Below are positions 20,206-32,125 of a stretch of 64,000 bases of DNA, in pieces. The position numbers were made by a program, and so were the translations under genes. The first letter of the stretch is position 1, and each line of letters starts with the position of its first letter. The notes under the pieces are model-generated. The model saw only the letters and a list, made by a program, of their open reading frames with translations. It did not search any database and was not told where the DNA came from. Source of the stretch: Yponomeuta sedellus (Eukaryota > Arthropoda > Insecta > Lepidoptera > Yponomeutidae); assembly GCA_934045075.1 (NCBI GenBank), contig OW203736.1, positions 20,317,805 through 20,381,804 on the forward strand, read 5' to 3'.

Positions 20206-20945
20206 GTGAGACGAGGATTTGGCGCAAATGTGAGTATTGATATAAATATAGAAGATAAAAAGATTAAGAGCCCAATAATGAAAACAGAGTACTTTCACAC
20301 TAAAATCGCAGGTGTGCACGATTCGAGTAGCAACTTAGTAACTGAAATAAGGCTCTCAGTCTTACCCCCAGTTACTTGTACACTAACAATTTGTTAATCT
20401 ATTGTTGACATCTGTCAAATGTTTATTTCTGTACTTTGGCTCAGTTGGCCAAGCTGTTTGTTGGGTAAAGGACCCACTTAAATACTGATACTTAAAAACT
20501 AATGAGAAAACAAGACACTTATAAAGTCTGTCTGCGTCGACGCCTCTCGACTTGGCAGCCGGCGCCGTTCGGGATGGGTGCACTGAGATGTTTGGGGATC
20601 TCTACACTTCCAAGTCCATCCCAAGAGCTCTTTCCCCAGAAAGCAACCTACCTTCAGTGCACTTTCACGGCACCAGTTTTCATCACATTAGATTTCTACT
20701 AATTTGGGCGATCCGTCGCCCGATAACAAAACACTGGGATCCGTCCCTGAACTTATTTCGCACTTCACACGAAGATATAAGCCCGCGAATCTAATTGCCA
20801 AACAAATCACTCGTTTCACAAGCAACAGCTGTCAAGTAGGCTGCGTTCCGAAACGCGTTTCAAAATCAAACTTCTATTCTAAACAATGTTAACGGTAGAT
20901 TAACTTGTTGGCTTATTAATGTACCAAAACCGAGGGTAAGAGTAC
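20206..20945. other. No gene identified; partly less A/T-rich
   Basis: 20400-20820 is less A/T rich and holds overlapping 60-80 codon frames in several phases without recognisable domains. I cannot name it. Confidence 0.3.
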
Positions 20946-21522
20946 TAAGGCCGGTATTACAGAACGATGCTCAAGCACAGATTGATCTCAGATCGCCCAA
21001 TCATTACTTGAGCGCTGAATCGATGCTCAAGCACTCCCTTTATTTTCAAACAGTTCTTGAGTAGAGATCAGCCAATCATCACTGCCTAAGTAGAGATTCA
21101 GAACTGCAATCAGATTGTCTATGATCAAAGTTTGTTTTCCATGACAAGAAAAATACTATATAGTGTAGATTTTTATTCCGTTTTACGCATGTTACAAAAA
21201 CGTGACGATGAAACATACAGAGGAAACTAAAATAGTTTATATTTATTCGGAAATAAAAATGTTCCAAGTTTCTTTATTTCGTTATTAGTTTGTAGTGAAC
21301 CGTATATTTAAAGGAAGCAAAACGTTCACGCTTCTTAATTCATTTATTAGCTTTGAGTACAGAACGAAACGTAACAAATGTCTGCTTTAAAATAATTCCA
21401 CAATTCTCTTGACGTCTGTCTGTTTATTTACGTTTGTTTACTAAATTTACTAATATCTGTACATAGTTGGTTTGGTATAATTTGAACATTAATAGCTGTT
21501 TTGAAACGAGGTGTGAGAAAAT

Positions 21523-22235
21523 GGAACTTCACCGTAGTGGAGAGGTTCCTCCTTGTGGAACATAACAAGTCAACTTCACTGCAGTGGAGAGGGTCCTCCT
21601 CGTAGAAGATAAAAAGTCAACTTCATCGCAGTGAAGAGGAACCTGCTCATGGAGCATAAAACTTCAACTTCACCGCAGTGGAGAGGAACCTGCTTGTTGA
21701 ACATAAAACTTCAACTTCACCTCAGTAGAGAGGAACCTGCTCATGGAACATAAAACTTCAACTTCACCGGAGTGGAGAGGAATCTGCTCATTGAACATTA
21801 AAACTTCAACTTCACCGCAGCAGAGAGGAACCTGCTCATTGAACATAAAACTTCTACTTCACCGCAGCGGAGAGGAACCTGCTCATTGAACATAAAACTT
21901 CTACTTCACCGCAGTGGAGAGGAACCTGCTCGTTGAACATAACACTTCAACTTCACCACAGTGAAGAGGAACCTGCTTGTTGAACATAAAACTTCAACTT
22001 CACCGCAGTGGAGAGGAACCTGCTTGTTGAACATAAAACTTCAACTTCACTGCAGTGGAGAGGAACCTGCTCGTTGAACATAAAACTTCAACTTCACCAC
22101 AGTGAAGAGAAACCTGCTCGTTGAAAATAAAACTTCAACTTCACCGCAGTGGAGAGGAACTTTGCTTGTTGTACATAAAACTTCAACTTCACCGCAGTGG
22201 AGAGGATCCTCCTCGAGGAAGATAAAAAGTCATCT
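21523..22235. repeat. 47-bp minisatellite, about 15 units
   Basis: Each unit carries CTTCACCGCAGTGGAGAGG, AACCTGCT and GAACATAAAACTTCAA. The period of 47 is not a multiple of three, so it is not a coding repeat. The outermost units at both ends share a variant (TCCTCCTCG then GAAGATAAAAAGTCA) absent from the middle units. Confidence 0.93.
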
Positions 22236-22342
22236 TCAACACAGTGGATTTATAGGATATGTTTCAATTATTTCCAATTTTATGAGCAATAAAAAAGCTG
22301 AGATTGTTTTACTGATTATTTTATTTATTCCTTTTGTGACTG

Positions 22343-22495
22343 TCATGTTGGCCTAGCCGCTAAGGCGCTTTGTTACCAAGACCGAGCTTGTGGGTTCGAT
22401 TCCCACTGTGGGCCTATATTTGTAAAAGGGGCCACAGTCTCGGTGTACTTTCATGTTTGTGATGTCCTTGGTTATCATAGTAGGTAGTGTTGCGT
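22343..22495 (+). mobile_element. SINE-6
   Basis: tRNA-like head GTTGGCCTAGCCGCTAAGGC with B box GGGTTCGATTCCCAC, then body words TTCATGTTTGTGATGTCC and GGTTATCATAG shared with 45412-45600. It lies inside the Harbinger-type element. Confidence 0.65.
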
Positions 22496-22911
22496 GAAAT
22501 TTTTTCAATGAAATCACCCCAATATTAATGTAATTGTTTTTGCACATAAACACTTATTAGAATCCATGAAGTAGGGGTCTTGAGCGTCCCTTAAATGCCT
22601 AGGCGGCTGCTGCTATCATTAACTATTTCGTCATAGTAATCAAAGTATTCGAATATACGAATTTTGCAATAAACATTCCCAATTGACAATTATAATAACT
22701 GGCCGATCGACTCTCAATCTCAGTAAATACAGATTTGATCTTTACTTAAGTAGAGATTGCTACCCAAGTATCGTTCTCGAATTAGCTATTACTCAGTTGA
22801 GTCGCGCTTGATGAATCTCGGCTCAAGTAACGTTCTAAAATTAAATCCATGCTCAAAACTAGTCTTTAGTAGAGATCGGCGCTTGAGTACGCTTCTGTAA
22901 TACTGGCCTAA

Positions 22912-23710
22912 GATTGTAGAAACTCGCCTTTAACAGATATGGGAGCTAAAATGCGTGCACAATAAAAATAACATCAGGATCAACATTGTTCAGGACAAAC
23001 AAATTACATTTAAAAGCTTTCAACGTTGCATCCATTTTGCTGATCTAGCCGCAACGTAAAACGACTAGTAGAATTGATATTATACGAGCAATAAAACGTA
23101 GTTGTGAGTGTGACTTATTTTATTACATTGCTTTTGCGGAATTCGAGCGCGTTTTAACGTTTATTTTATGCACGTTATAGACATGTAAGGTGCATAAAAT
23201 ATATTTAACTTAGGCCGCGAATGCCTTGTTATTCTAATGGTATTATAACTGAGTATCATTTCGTAGATCGTAGGTGTGATTTCTACTGAGAGCCGCCGTA
23301 TTTGACCTGTTTGGCTTGACCATTAGCGCTCTATTTCCGGGGATTAGCCGCTCAATTTTATTCAGCAAACAAACCTAAATAATATTATTTGTGCTGATAT
23401 AACATTTTAAAATGTAAAAAATCTTCAAAAGTTCCAGTTCTAAGTTCCGCATAGTGATATCAATACTGAAAATATTTCATGGTATTGTATTTCTTGTCAC
23501 GTCAGTTACAATGAGGCTATTAAAATAATTAATCAGGTGTAATGCCCGACAGATAATATGAACAAAAATCCGAGCAAACAGGATAAATTTGCGATGGACG
23601 TATAAGATATTTTATTGAAATATTTGTTAATTTGACTAAAGTCCAAAGAATTCCATGTCACATCCCGCGTGCGCGCTAGTCAGATCCAAAATACGTCTAC
23701 ACCACATCAA
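22912..23710. other. No gene or recognised repeat
   Basis: A/T-rich with no informative frame. Confidence 0.35.
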
Positions 23711-23754
23711 AGTCATTATATAAAGTTATTGGTCGGTAACTTTATATAATGACT
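23711..23754. repeat. Perfect hairpin, 18-bp arms, 8-nt loop
   Basis: AGTCATTATATAAAGTTA (23711-23728), loop TTGGTCGG, then the exact complement (23737-23754). Confidence 0.85.
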
Positions 23755-24144
23755 AGGTGGGTCGAGTTTTTTCAAATGTCGAACCCTAAGTATGGGTAGT
23801 CCTCAAAAGTTGTATTAAGTGATAATATTTATTTATCTATTTTTTTTAATTTATTAGGGTAAACAAATAATTGTACAATGATGGTAACAGCATCTTAAGT
23901 GGCATTGAAGTATTTTAAGTAATTGTACAACCAGCATCGCTAACCAATTAGAGAAAAAGAAAGGAGAGTTCTTCAGAATAAGCTAACTATTGAATAAGGT
24001 AATATAACTCACAAGATTAATATCTTATTATTTTAAACAACGATATATTTGTTATATTTATGGTAATAAAATAATTATTGACAAAAAAATATTGTATATA
24101 ACTTTCAGTCCTCTACCGGTCTATAAATAAGAATAAAATTTACA
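23755..24144. other. No gene or recognised repeat
   Basis: A/T-rich filler. Confidence 0.35.
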
Positions 24145-24295
24145 TACGTAAGCACCTACATTGCTTCTGGCCACACATTAGGATACCCTGTGTCGTGGAA
24201 ACCAGAAACAACGACATCACAAACATGTACACATCCAAGACATGGGATTTTTTTTGTCCCCAGCCGGGATTCGAACCCGGGACCTCTTGCATGGT
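24145..24295 (-). mobile_element. SINE-4, head truncated
   Basis: Tail and body as in 17110-17313; stops after the B box (GGGATTCGAACCCGGGACC) at CTTGCATGGT, so the A-box part is missing. Confidence 0.78.
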
Positions 24296-24890
24296 GTCGT
24301 CAATAAAACAAAAAAGCTAAAAGAAGTCGCAATTGAGTCAACCGTATAATGGTCCCGACCATTATACATTTTATTTATTTTGAGTTTCACTATTGATACG
24401 AGTTTCCTTCACGCAGCCAGGCAATATCTGAAATTACTTATTTCCAAACGCTACCTGCAGCCAGCGGATAGGTGTACCCTTCTAAGCAAATAGAAATTTA
24501 TGCTTTTTGTATACATTGGCCCCGGGAAATTTCATTTTCTTCGCGGCTCTTCGGGTGTTTTCCATTTTGTGAATTCCCCTTTTTATTCCCTTATAGGTTT
24601 CTATCGGGAGGGGCGAAGGTTTCCACGTGTGAAATTGGACGCGTGAGAATATTTTAAAGGCGATGCAAAACTATGCGGAGGAATAGTTTTTTCATTCACT
24701 CATTTTCTTGGACGATTGAGTCCTTTATGGTTCTGTAGAGGGTTTGAAAGTTTTTGTGGAGGTTAGAAGTATTATTAGTAGTTTTATTTTTAATTTACTT
24801 AAGAACAAAATACCTGGCAAGAAATATATTCTCAGGCTTACCAAATATACATACCTACACACAAAAATATCTTAAAAAAATAGGTGAATA

Positions 24891-25206
24891 TAAACTGTTT
24901 TTATACGGATTTTACTAGTTTATTACATTTTTTACAATTGTCCGACGTTTCGACACTTTTTCAGGTGCCGTGGTCTCGGATGACTGAGGTGACAGGCGTC
25001 TTTTTGAAAGCATTAACTGTTAGTTTACTACCCTTCGCAAAAATTACAAAAGTTTATCATGAATTATGTAATTTTTGCCGAGGGTAGTAAACTAACAGTT
25101 AATGCTTTCAAAAAGACGCCTGTCACCTCAGTCATCCGAAATCAAACATCGGGAAATTGAACAAATTGTATTGAACGAGTAAAATCCGTATAAAACCAGT
25201 TTTTAT
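24891..25206. mobile_element. Penelope-type fold-back, about 70-bp inner arms
   Basis: Outer ends AAACTGTTTTTATACGGATT and its complement. Inner arms 24978-25050 and 25069-25138 are nearly perfectly complementary (GATGACTGAGGTGACAGGCG, TTAGTTTACTACCC). Left side has CCGACGTTTCGACACTTTTT then CAGGTGCCGTGGTCTCGG. Same family as the larger 47137-48058. Confidence 0.75.
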
Positions 25207-26265
25207 TATACGAGTATCTAGTGCTCGTGTTAACCTTAGAAAATACTATAAAAATAGGTGAAATTTTTTTGGGGAGTTCGATAGCAAACGCCGTGATTTT
25301 TTATATCACAAGTTATTAGCTTCTGTAATACTAGTATTTATCATACAAATCACTATCTTCATTCACAAATATACACTCCTCACAGACATTCACACATTCT
25401 CTCTGCTCAGTGGCTGAAATTCGAACACAAGCCTCGTGTCGTAGCGTTGTGCAGTGGCACACATACACACTTACAATGACATACATCTACACTTTTTTTC
25501 ACTACACTTAAAGCGGGGTCTTTCTACGCAACCCTACACTCCGCGTGGTAAACACGCTCTTGGCCGCTTTTCGCTCAAACGCAGGTTTCAAAGTAGGTAT
25601 ATAACAAAAAAAATCCAATAACTTACTAAGGTACTCGTAGTCATTCAAGGGCTGAGAACCACGTACCGGGTAAAAAAGGCCAATGTTTATATTTGAAACA
25701 CATACAAAAGATAAACTTTTCCCGGGAATACCCCGAATCCCTCTCACGAAGTTACCGGGGGCTGAGCGGATTGCTCGACTTTGCTTTGCTTAAGGGCGGG
25801 CTCCTATCGAGTTTGGGCATACTCCTTCTAAAAAAAACGGGGCTAAAGCGTGTCGGGCCACCCTCAGTGTAGGTAAGATAAGATTAGAATATTCTTAATC
25901 GTACGCCAGGAAATCCAGGTAGCGCTTTTTCGGACAAGAGGATTTTTCTTAACAAAATTTCACATCGGCCTTTTATTTCTTTCTGAAACTACGTTACTAA
26001 GCATAAAATAATCCTTATAATATAAGCCTAAAACAAGCCTTTCGATCCCTTTCCCTTTTCAAACATATAATTACTTAAAAATAGTATATCAATGCAATTT
26101 ATTTTTAAATTAATGTCTTCTTTCAGTAAAATGTTCCATCTACAAAAATAAAGGTACTTTCCCTCCGTGTGGCAAAGCCGTTATAGACTTTATGTATACT
26201 TATATTTACATATTTGAGTTTTTCATGTACTTTTAAAACGTATGGTGTGCATTAAAGCATATTGG
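25207..26265. other. No gene or recognised repeat
   Basis: Only short frames without domains. The C-rich run at 26287-26296 is a homopolymer. Confidence 0.35.
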
Positions 26266-26267
26266 TA

Positions 26268-26720
26268 TCAACCCCTAGTACGCACCCCCCCCCCCTCCAC
26301 GGGTCACTCAGAAGTTATCAAGCCGCCAATAAGGCTTCTGGCATGGGCTAACGACAGCCGGCACCAACGGCTTAACATGCCTTGCGAAGCACGGAAGCGC
26401 TCGGAAAAAATGCTCTAGCGTAAAATAAAGTAAAAGTTTATTTCTCACCATAAAGAACAACATTAAGGAACGGTATTATAAGCCTTGAGGGCTTTACAAA
26501 ATCACTTAAAGGCTAATGGTACAATTATCAATTCAACTAATTGCCAAACTAGGTGGTCCTGTATTTTGACAATTAGTTTGTTTTGTACATAACGTACATA
26601 ACGTAACGGCCACTAGCGGTAGTCACGAAACGGTCACCCATCCTGCACCTGACCGCGCTTGTTGTTGCTTAACTCAAGTAATTGATTTCAATCTCGGTTC
26701 GACTAGGCCAAGATCGCAGT
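26268..26720 (-). mobile_element. SINE-3 (minus) interrupted by a 190-bp insertion
   Basis: Blocks 26268-26420 and 26612-26720 are SINE-3. The insert (about 26421-26611) begins TAAAATAAAGTAAAAGTTTA, looks like a reversed LINE end, and is flanked by imperfect GC..CTAGCG repeats. Confidence 0.65.
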
Positions 26721-26885
26721 AAAATAAGTATTACAAAATTCAAGGTACTTTCCCTCGATGTGGCACAGCCATTGAACGCCTTGTATATTTGGAAGAGTCC
26801 GAACAGTTTCGCTCCGATTCGCAGAGCTTAATCATAGTGAGCAGAGACGGAGCTCGCGTCGTCGGTTGCTCGTCTCACACTCGAG

Positions 26886-26959
26886 AACAACACCCGTAAG
26901 TAGATCCGGACTGAAAGTCTACAATCTGTTGTGCTTACGAAAGTTTTAGTTCAAAAATT
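26886..26959. mobile_element. Half copy of the fold-back family seen at 8476-8760
   Basis: AACAACACCCGTAAGTAGATC to GCTTACGAAAGTTTTAGTTC matches the right arm of that element. Confidence 0.65.
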
Positions 26960-26986
26960 GTATACTTATATTTATACACTTAGATA

Positions 26987-27114
26987 ATAAAGTGTTTCAT
27001 GTAAGATTGAAACGTTGTGCAATAAAGCATATTTATCTAACTTAATCCAGTCTGAGTTTGGACCAACGACCTCCCAAATGTAAGGACGACGTCCCTAGCC
27101 GTATTACCTCCAAA
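26987..27114. repeat. Dispersed repeat with tRNA-like reverse head, copy 1
   Basis: GTTTCATGTAAGATTGAAACG, TCTAACTTAATCCAGTCTGA, ACCAACGACCTCCC and CCCTAGCCGTATTACCTCCA recur at about 27640-27748. The CCTCC..GTTGG phrase may be a reversed tRNA-like head. Confidence 0.5.
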
Positions 27115-27325
27115 TAACATAAAAATAACATAACATTTACATACAAGCACATACATTGCTTCTGGCCCTACACTAGGATACCCTATGTCGTGGGAACCAG
27201 AAACAATGACATCACAAACATGTAAACATCCAAGACCGGGGCTTTTTTTGTTCCCAGCCGGGATTCGAACCCGGGACCTCTTGCATGGTAGGCAGACGCG
27301 CTACCGCTACGCCACAGAGGTCGTC
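27115..27325 (-). mobile_element. SINE-4, full length
   Basis: Same organisation as 17110-17313; the head ends at CTACGCCACAGAGGTCG. Confidence 0.82.
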
Positions 27326-27377
27326 TTAGATATTAAAGTTTTTCATGTAAGATTGAAACGTATAGTGTGCAATAAAG

Positions 27378-27520
27378 ATAAGATAAGAATATTCTTTATT
27401 GTACACTGGAAAAACAACAAATACAAAACAATTGCATAGTACAATTGGCGGCCTTATTGCTAAAAGCAATTTCTTCCAGACAACCTTACGATGGAAAGTT
27501 GCTGAAGGAAATTAGAAAAA
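27378..27520 (-). mobile_element. LINE 3-prime end (minus)
   Basis: GATAAGATAAGAATATTCTT and ATTGTACACTGGAAAAACAA to TTCTTCCAGACAACCTTACG: the reverse of the lepidopteran LINE tail ending GTACAATAAAG. Confidence 0.7.
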
Positions 27521-27639
27521 CGGGTAGCAAGTGCAAATTTGAATATTGATACATACTTATACTTAATAATAATACACTTACATACCGTTACTTATATAAA
27601 CTTATAATTTATTATAAACATACATATATATATCTTATA

Positions 27640-27748
27640 ATAAAGTAATAATAAAGCGTATCTATCTAACTTAATTTAGTCTGAATTGGAACCAACGACC
27701 TCCCGAATGTGACGACGGCGTCCCTAGCCGTATTACCTCCAAATAAAT
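27640..27748. repeat. Dispersed repeat, copy 2
   Basis: Second copy of the repeat at 26987-27114. Confidence 0.5.
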
Positions 27749-28500
27749 ACAGCATTTATCTAGCGATGCCAGTATACAAACAAATTCCACAGAGAGTACG
27801 CTCGGCAAGACACCGTTTGCTCTGCGGGCCTTATCGTGGTTTGCCTTGGATAATTAAGTACACTTAGCGACAGCTCAAACATATCACGGCCCGTGGCGGA
27901 ATGGGGGAGTCACAAAGGCGACGCTGGAAATGAGTTTGGCTTTCTTATGAAGTTTTCTTTGTATTTTGTGCTGATCTGGAAGAGTTCGGAGTGGCACTTT
28001 GTGCTTTGCTATTTTATGATTTAACTAGACGTTATTATGAGTTTGGAGGGATATAAAAGATTTTCATAATTTAGGCTAGTTAGATAAAAGCTTTCCATGA
28101 TGGGACACTGTATATGGTTATGTTATGGATATGGTTCTACAACAAGACTCTTCGAGGTTTATCAGAGCTACCTCCTACGCGGTTAAAGTTATAGCAGCAA
28201 TACCACACACTAAATGCTGATAACACTAGTTGGGATTATCTGGGATTCAAACCCAGAACCTGTCGAATGTGGGGCCAACTTTCTATTGCCACTGCCTTCT
28301 CATAACTTTACAAAATAAGGTTATCAACCTTTAATCATTTTATACAAACTGTACGTGGAAAATAATTGGCCAATTAATTAGCAGGTAATAATTTTCAACC
28401 AAGTTGCCGGCCACCGACCTTTGTGGAAAAGAGCGTCGAATTCAAAGAGCTTTGAACTTTGTGTCTTCGCTTTATACCTATTAGGTATGGTGATTTGCCG
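27749..28500. other. No gene or recognised repeat
   Basis: A/T-rich; only short frames without domains. Confidence 0.35.
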
Positions 28501-28504
28501 TTTG

Positions 28505-28608
28505 GTTTATTCAAACTTGGCCTCCGTGGTGGAATATGGCCTATGCCTTCCTTAGAGAAGAGATCTGTGCCCCTCAGCGGGGACATAATGGGTTGATGAC
28601 GATGATAC
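28505..28608 (+). mobile_element. SINE-3, 3-prime fragment
   Basis: AACTTGGCCTCCGTGGTGGA to CAGCGGGGACATAATGGGTTG. Confidence 0.65.
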
Positions 28609-28726
28609 AATCGTGTGGCGAGCACATGTCAACTCTGCGCGCGCACTACAAACTCCAACATTCCTGCATCGCGCAATCAAAGTGTTTCAACGACATACCA
28701 TAAATATAACGTCCGACTAACAACAA

Positions 28727-29128
28727 TTGGACCGGCCGTCCCCAGGCATACGATCTGCCTGGCGGGAAATTTCCCTTTATAGTGGAAGAGCACGATCACC
28801 CACTCTACCCTATAAACGTAATGTCATTGACAGATTGAAGCTCCATCACATTATCTATGAAAACAATATGTACCTCAGGAAAAATATAAGTAATTTTAAA
28901 ACTTTAGGTAGCCAACACAATGTAAATACTAAAAATAAACATAAACTTTCGTCCCGAATATTTAGGTTGGAGGTGGTTAATACATACTTCACGGGGCATT
29001 GTATGCGTTTCTATAATAAAATCCCTGAGGATATTATGCTTGCCAGAACTGAGGTTCAAAAAACGTGTAAAGTACTCGTATACTTTGAGTCAAAAGAGCT
29101 AACTATCTATACTATAAAGGATTTTTAG
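28727..29128 (+). pseudogene. LINE-T ORF2, C-terminal fragment
   Basis: The frame reads NVIDRLKLHHI, NTKNKHKLSSRIFRL, TGHCMRFYNKIPEDI and ends YTIKDF. NKHKL, then F..G...RFYNKIP, then Y.I.DF is the usual C-terminal tail of many insect LINE polymerases. No upstream RT domain is present, so this is a 5-prime truncated copy. The 3-prime UTR follows from 29129. Confidence 0.65.
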
Positions 29129-29560
29129 ATGACAATGATGTCTGGAATTAGAGTACAATGCATGACTTCTTTGTTTTAAAATAATTATATAAACTCTGTT
29201 AATTATTGAATGAATGAAAATTCTTTATTGTACAAACGCGATCTTTATACTAAATAATATTTTCTTCCAGCCAACCCACGATGATGCGGACAGTGGAAGG
29301 AGTAGTGCCAGTAAACAATATAATATAGGAGTGATATAATACATGTATTAAGTATGTAAACCAGATTTCTGAAAGAAAAATTCTTTGTTGCACTAAAACA
29401 AATTAACAAATTTGTTTCAAGACAAGGACTTTGAAAAGACTACATTTGGAGTTTATTTGTCCTTTTTTTCTCCGAAATTGTCTAGATTTTGAGATGGACA
29501 GCTAGTTTGACTTGTAACGCTCATTAAGACTCAGTTTTTGTGGCATTTTGACGAAAACCT
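29129..29560 (+). mobile_element. LINE-T 3-prime UTR with an inserted LINE tail of another family
   Basis: GATGACAATGATGTCTGGAA, GTTTTAAAATAATTATATAA then, after about 210 bp, AGGACTTTGAAAAGACTACA and TAGATTTTGAGATGGACAGC. The same words are contiguous at 54720-54855. The insert (about 29214-29425) starts with TTCTTTATTGTACAAACG and CTTCCAGCCAACC, a reversed LINE end. Confidence 0.62.
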
Positions 29561-30356
29561 TTTTAAATCATTCAAAAAGCCTTGAACTTAGTGTTTTCGC
29601 TTTGTACCTATGAGGTTTGGTTGATTTGCCGTTTTGTATACAAAAGCAATGTCATTGACAAATGGAAGCTTCATCGCGCAGGGTGTAATAAGTTCAGGTT
29701 ATTTTATTTGGATTTCTGAGCGAGGTTTTATTCTTTCATAGTACAAAGCCTGCGCGACATGATACGGATTTGCAGAGATATGCTTCATTTACAGAGATGT
29801 GCTTCGTTGGAAATTGATACGTTACTCCTAGCTTTTGTGGGTCACGCGAGTCGTGAAATCTGAAACTAATTGCGTCTTGTTTATGTGACGAGTTGATTCC
29901 AGTTAAATGCTGGTGTCTTCGGAAAACTTTTTTAAATATTTTTTTTCGTATTAAAAGTATCATTCTAGGAAGTAATAAAGTCGAGTTAAGTTATGAAGTG
30001 AAAGGCAATATGGAAATTTGGAACTGTAATGAACAACATAATAATTGATTCAGTTTTTTTTAAGATAATTTAGTGTTTGTCAAAGTTATTCAATGACCAG
30101 CTAATTATTGGCAATGTTATTTAAATCAAAATAATAAATTGGGGAATATATAGATTATTAACTTAGGCGAAAGAATAATTTTTTGAGCCCATAATTATAT
30201 GATTACAATGACCTACGTCATTTATTTTGCCATGTCTAGTAATTTTGTGTCAAGCACCGGTTTTGCTACCAGCCTCAAGGCCTAATGGCCCATGTATCTC
30301 ATTAAGATCTTTTTAATTTGTCGAGACTCTTTATCACCAAAAGGTTTTTTTAAAAT
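29561..30356. other. No gene or recognised repeat
   Basis: A/T-rich; nothing assignable. Confidence 0.35.
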
Positions 30357-30367
30357 AAATAGATTTA

Positions 30368-31057
30368 CACTATTTTTATTTTTAATGCACTAACCCGTGC
30401 TAAGGAACAAATTTAAAAACCTATTTAGAGGCTAAAAATTTCACCCATGCCGGGATTCGAACCCGCAACCTCTGGCTATCCGTACCAGCGCTCTACCAAT
30501 TGAGCCAATGGGCGACTCACGGCATCAGTGAAATTTCGAACCTCTTTACAATATTCTCTGTATTACGTACAGGCAGCGACATCTGACTTAAGCAAATTGC
30601 AAATTGAGAATATTGTAAAGAGGTTCGAAATTTCACTGATGCCGTGAGTCGCCCATTGGCTCAATTGGTAGAGCGCTGGTACGGATAGCCAGAGGTTGCG
30701 GGTTCGAATCCCGGCATGGGTGAAATTTTTAGCCTCTAAATAGGTTTTTAAATTTGTTCCCTAACACGGGTTAGTGCATTAAAAATAAAAATAGTGTAAT
30801 CATGTGGGTACAGTGATATCGTTCCGATGTTAAACCTAACTGCAAAGTAGGTAGTCGGGGCTGTAAGTAATGCAATTTGCTTAAGTCAGATGTCGCTGCC
30901 TGTACGTAATACAGAGAATATTGTAAAGAGGTTCGAAATTTCACTGATGCCGTGAGTCGCCCATTGGCTCAATTGGTAGAGCGCTGGTACGGATAGCCAG
31001 AGGTTGCGGGTTCGAATCCCGGCATGGGTGAAATTTTTAGCCTCTAAATAGGTTTAT
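30368..31057. mobile_element. SINE-2 composite: one unit inverted against two tandem units, one target duplication
   Basis: AAATAGATTTA at 30357-30367 and 31058-31068 encloses the whole 690 bp. From the left: reversed tail (TTTTTAATGCACTAACCCG), reversed core and 5-prime region to AAGCAAATTGC at about 30602; then the opposite orientation from GAGAATATTGTAAAGAGG with two copies of the core 308 bp apart, ending CTAAATAGGTTTAT. The TTCCCTAACACGG variant marks the inner junction between the units. Confidence 0.82.
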
Positions 31058-31068
31058 AAATAGATTTA

Positions 31069-32010
31069 TCAGTTTATTTTACAATGTCACTAGCACTCTC
31101 CTTAACAAAATAATTCCTGTTTCAAAATACATATTGATACTGCTCTAAAATGCATTAAATAGCTGAAATATTTTTTGCAATTTCATTGTTAGTCTCATTA
31201 CAAAAGTTGCTTGTATTAATAAGGAGAGTAACTTCCTCAAGTTTAACTTGAAATCACTCCAACGCTATAAATATTCATATATAATGTATGAATTTAACCT
31301 CATTCTCTGGTGCTCTAGCAGGCATCGCAACGCATCTTTTGCCATTATAAATCTCCGCCCAGCAACCGACTGTATACGGGGAGGCTTTTCACGGATATCG
31401 TGGATTCGATGATTGAATCAATTTGGAAAAAAAGTACGGGAGTGATTGCTTTGTTGGTTCGTTGTACGGCGATTCTACAGCTCTTATTGCGTTTGACCCA
31501 AGTGCGAGTTTCCATTACACCTGGCACCTTTCATCTGTTATACAGCTGTTGTGATTCGCTGTTGTGTACCGCTTAGGGAAGCCCTTTTGTCTTATTATCA
31601 TGGAGTATTTTCCCCTCCCGGTATATTTGATGAAATACATATTGATAAGAGCGCGAAAGAAAAACGGGTGCTCCCTTACATTTGTGCCTTTTTCAGTTCA
31701 TTGTCTCTTAGTCATAGAGATATCATTCGCAGACGATTGTATGTTAAGCTGTTTCTATTATATATTGTGCCGTCTATTAAGTTAGGTTGAAAGTGAGCTG
31801 ACTAATTTGTTATCTGTATATTTATAAATAAATTTAGTTAGCCATGAAGTCTTAAGTATTTAATCAAAGGATTTTTATTTGAAAAAAAAATGGAAATTCG
31901 GAAAACTATCGGTCTATTTATTTATAAGACTCTTGTACATGTTTTATGTAAGACTGTTTTCGTATAAATAAAAATAACCCATTTTAAATATGTCAAATAA
32001 CTGTGTCTTC
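31069..32010. other. No gene or recognised repeat
   Basis: Overlapping 60-80 codon frames at 31345-31790 have no domain signature. Confidence 0.35.
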
Positions 32011-32011
32011 G

Positions 32012-32125
32012 TCATCATCATCACGCTATATTAGTCCAGTGCTGGCCCTCCCCTAATGAGCGCCATAGCGCCTTGTATTCAGCTTGCCGCATCCAACATC
32101 TGCCTGCAGTTTCGCAGGCAGTTTG
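32012..32125 (-). mobile_element. RTE-type LINE 3-prime end (minus)
   Basis: CGCTATATTAGTCCAGTGCT, CCCTCCCCTAATGAGCGCCA and CAGCTTGCCGCATCCAACA: the reverse complement encodes the end of the RTE ORF (AED..W, then VQQW). Confidence 0.68.

Larger units (their letters stand above)
20949..22908. mobile_element. Harbinger-type non-autonomous element, 1960 bp, with internal minisatellite
   Basis: Starts GGCCGGTATTACAGAACGAT and ends with the near complement (CTTCTGTAATACTGGCC). TAA flanks at 20946-20948 and 22909-22911. Similar TIR-adjacent words (CTCAAGCNC, GTAGAGATC) recur inward at both ends. The interior holds a 47-bp tandem array (21523-22235) and a SINE-6 copy. No transposase frame was seen. 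TAA duplication and GGCC-initial TIRs fit PIF/Harbinger. Confidence 0.78.

Noticed and set aside
20383..20892. Cluster of overlapping 60-80 codon frames
   Set aside because: Several phases open at once without domain or splice evidence; more likely composition than coding.
21523..22235. Regular array that could suggest a CRISPR
   Set aside because: Units are contiguous 47-bp repeats without unique spacers, inside a eukaryotic TIR element.
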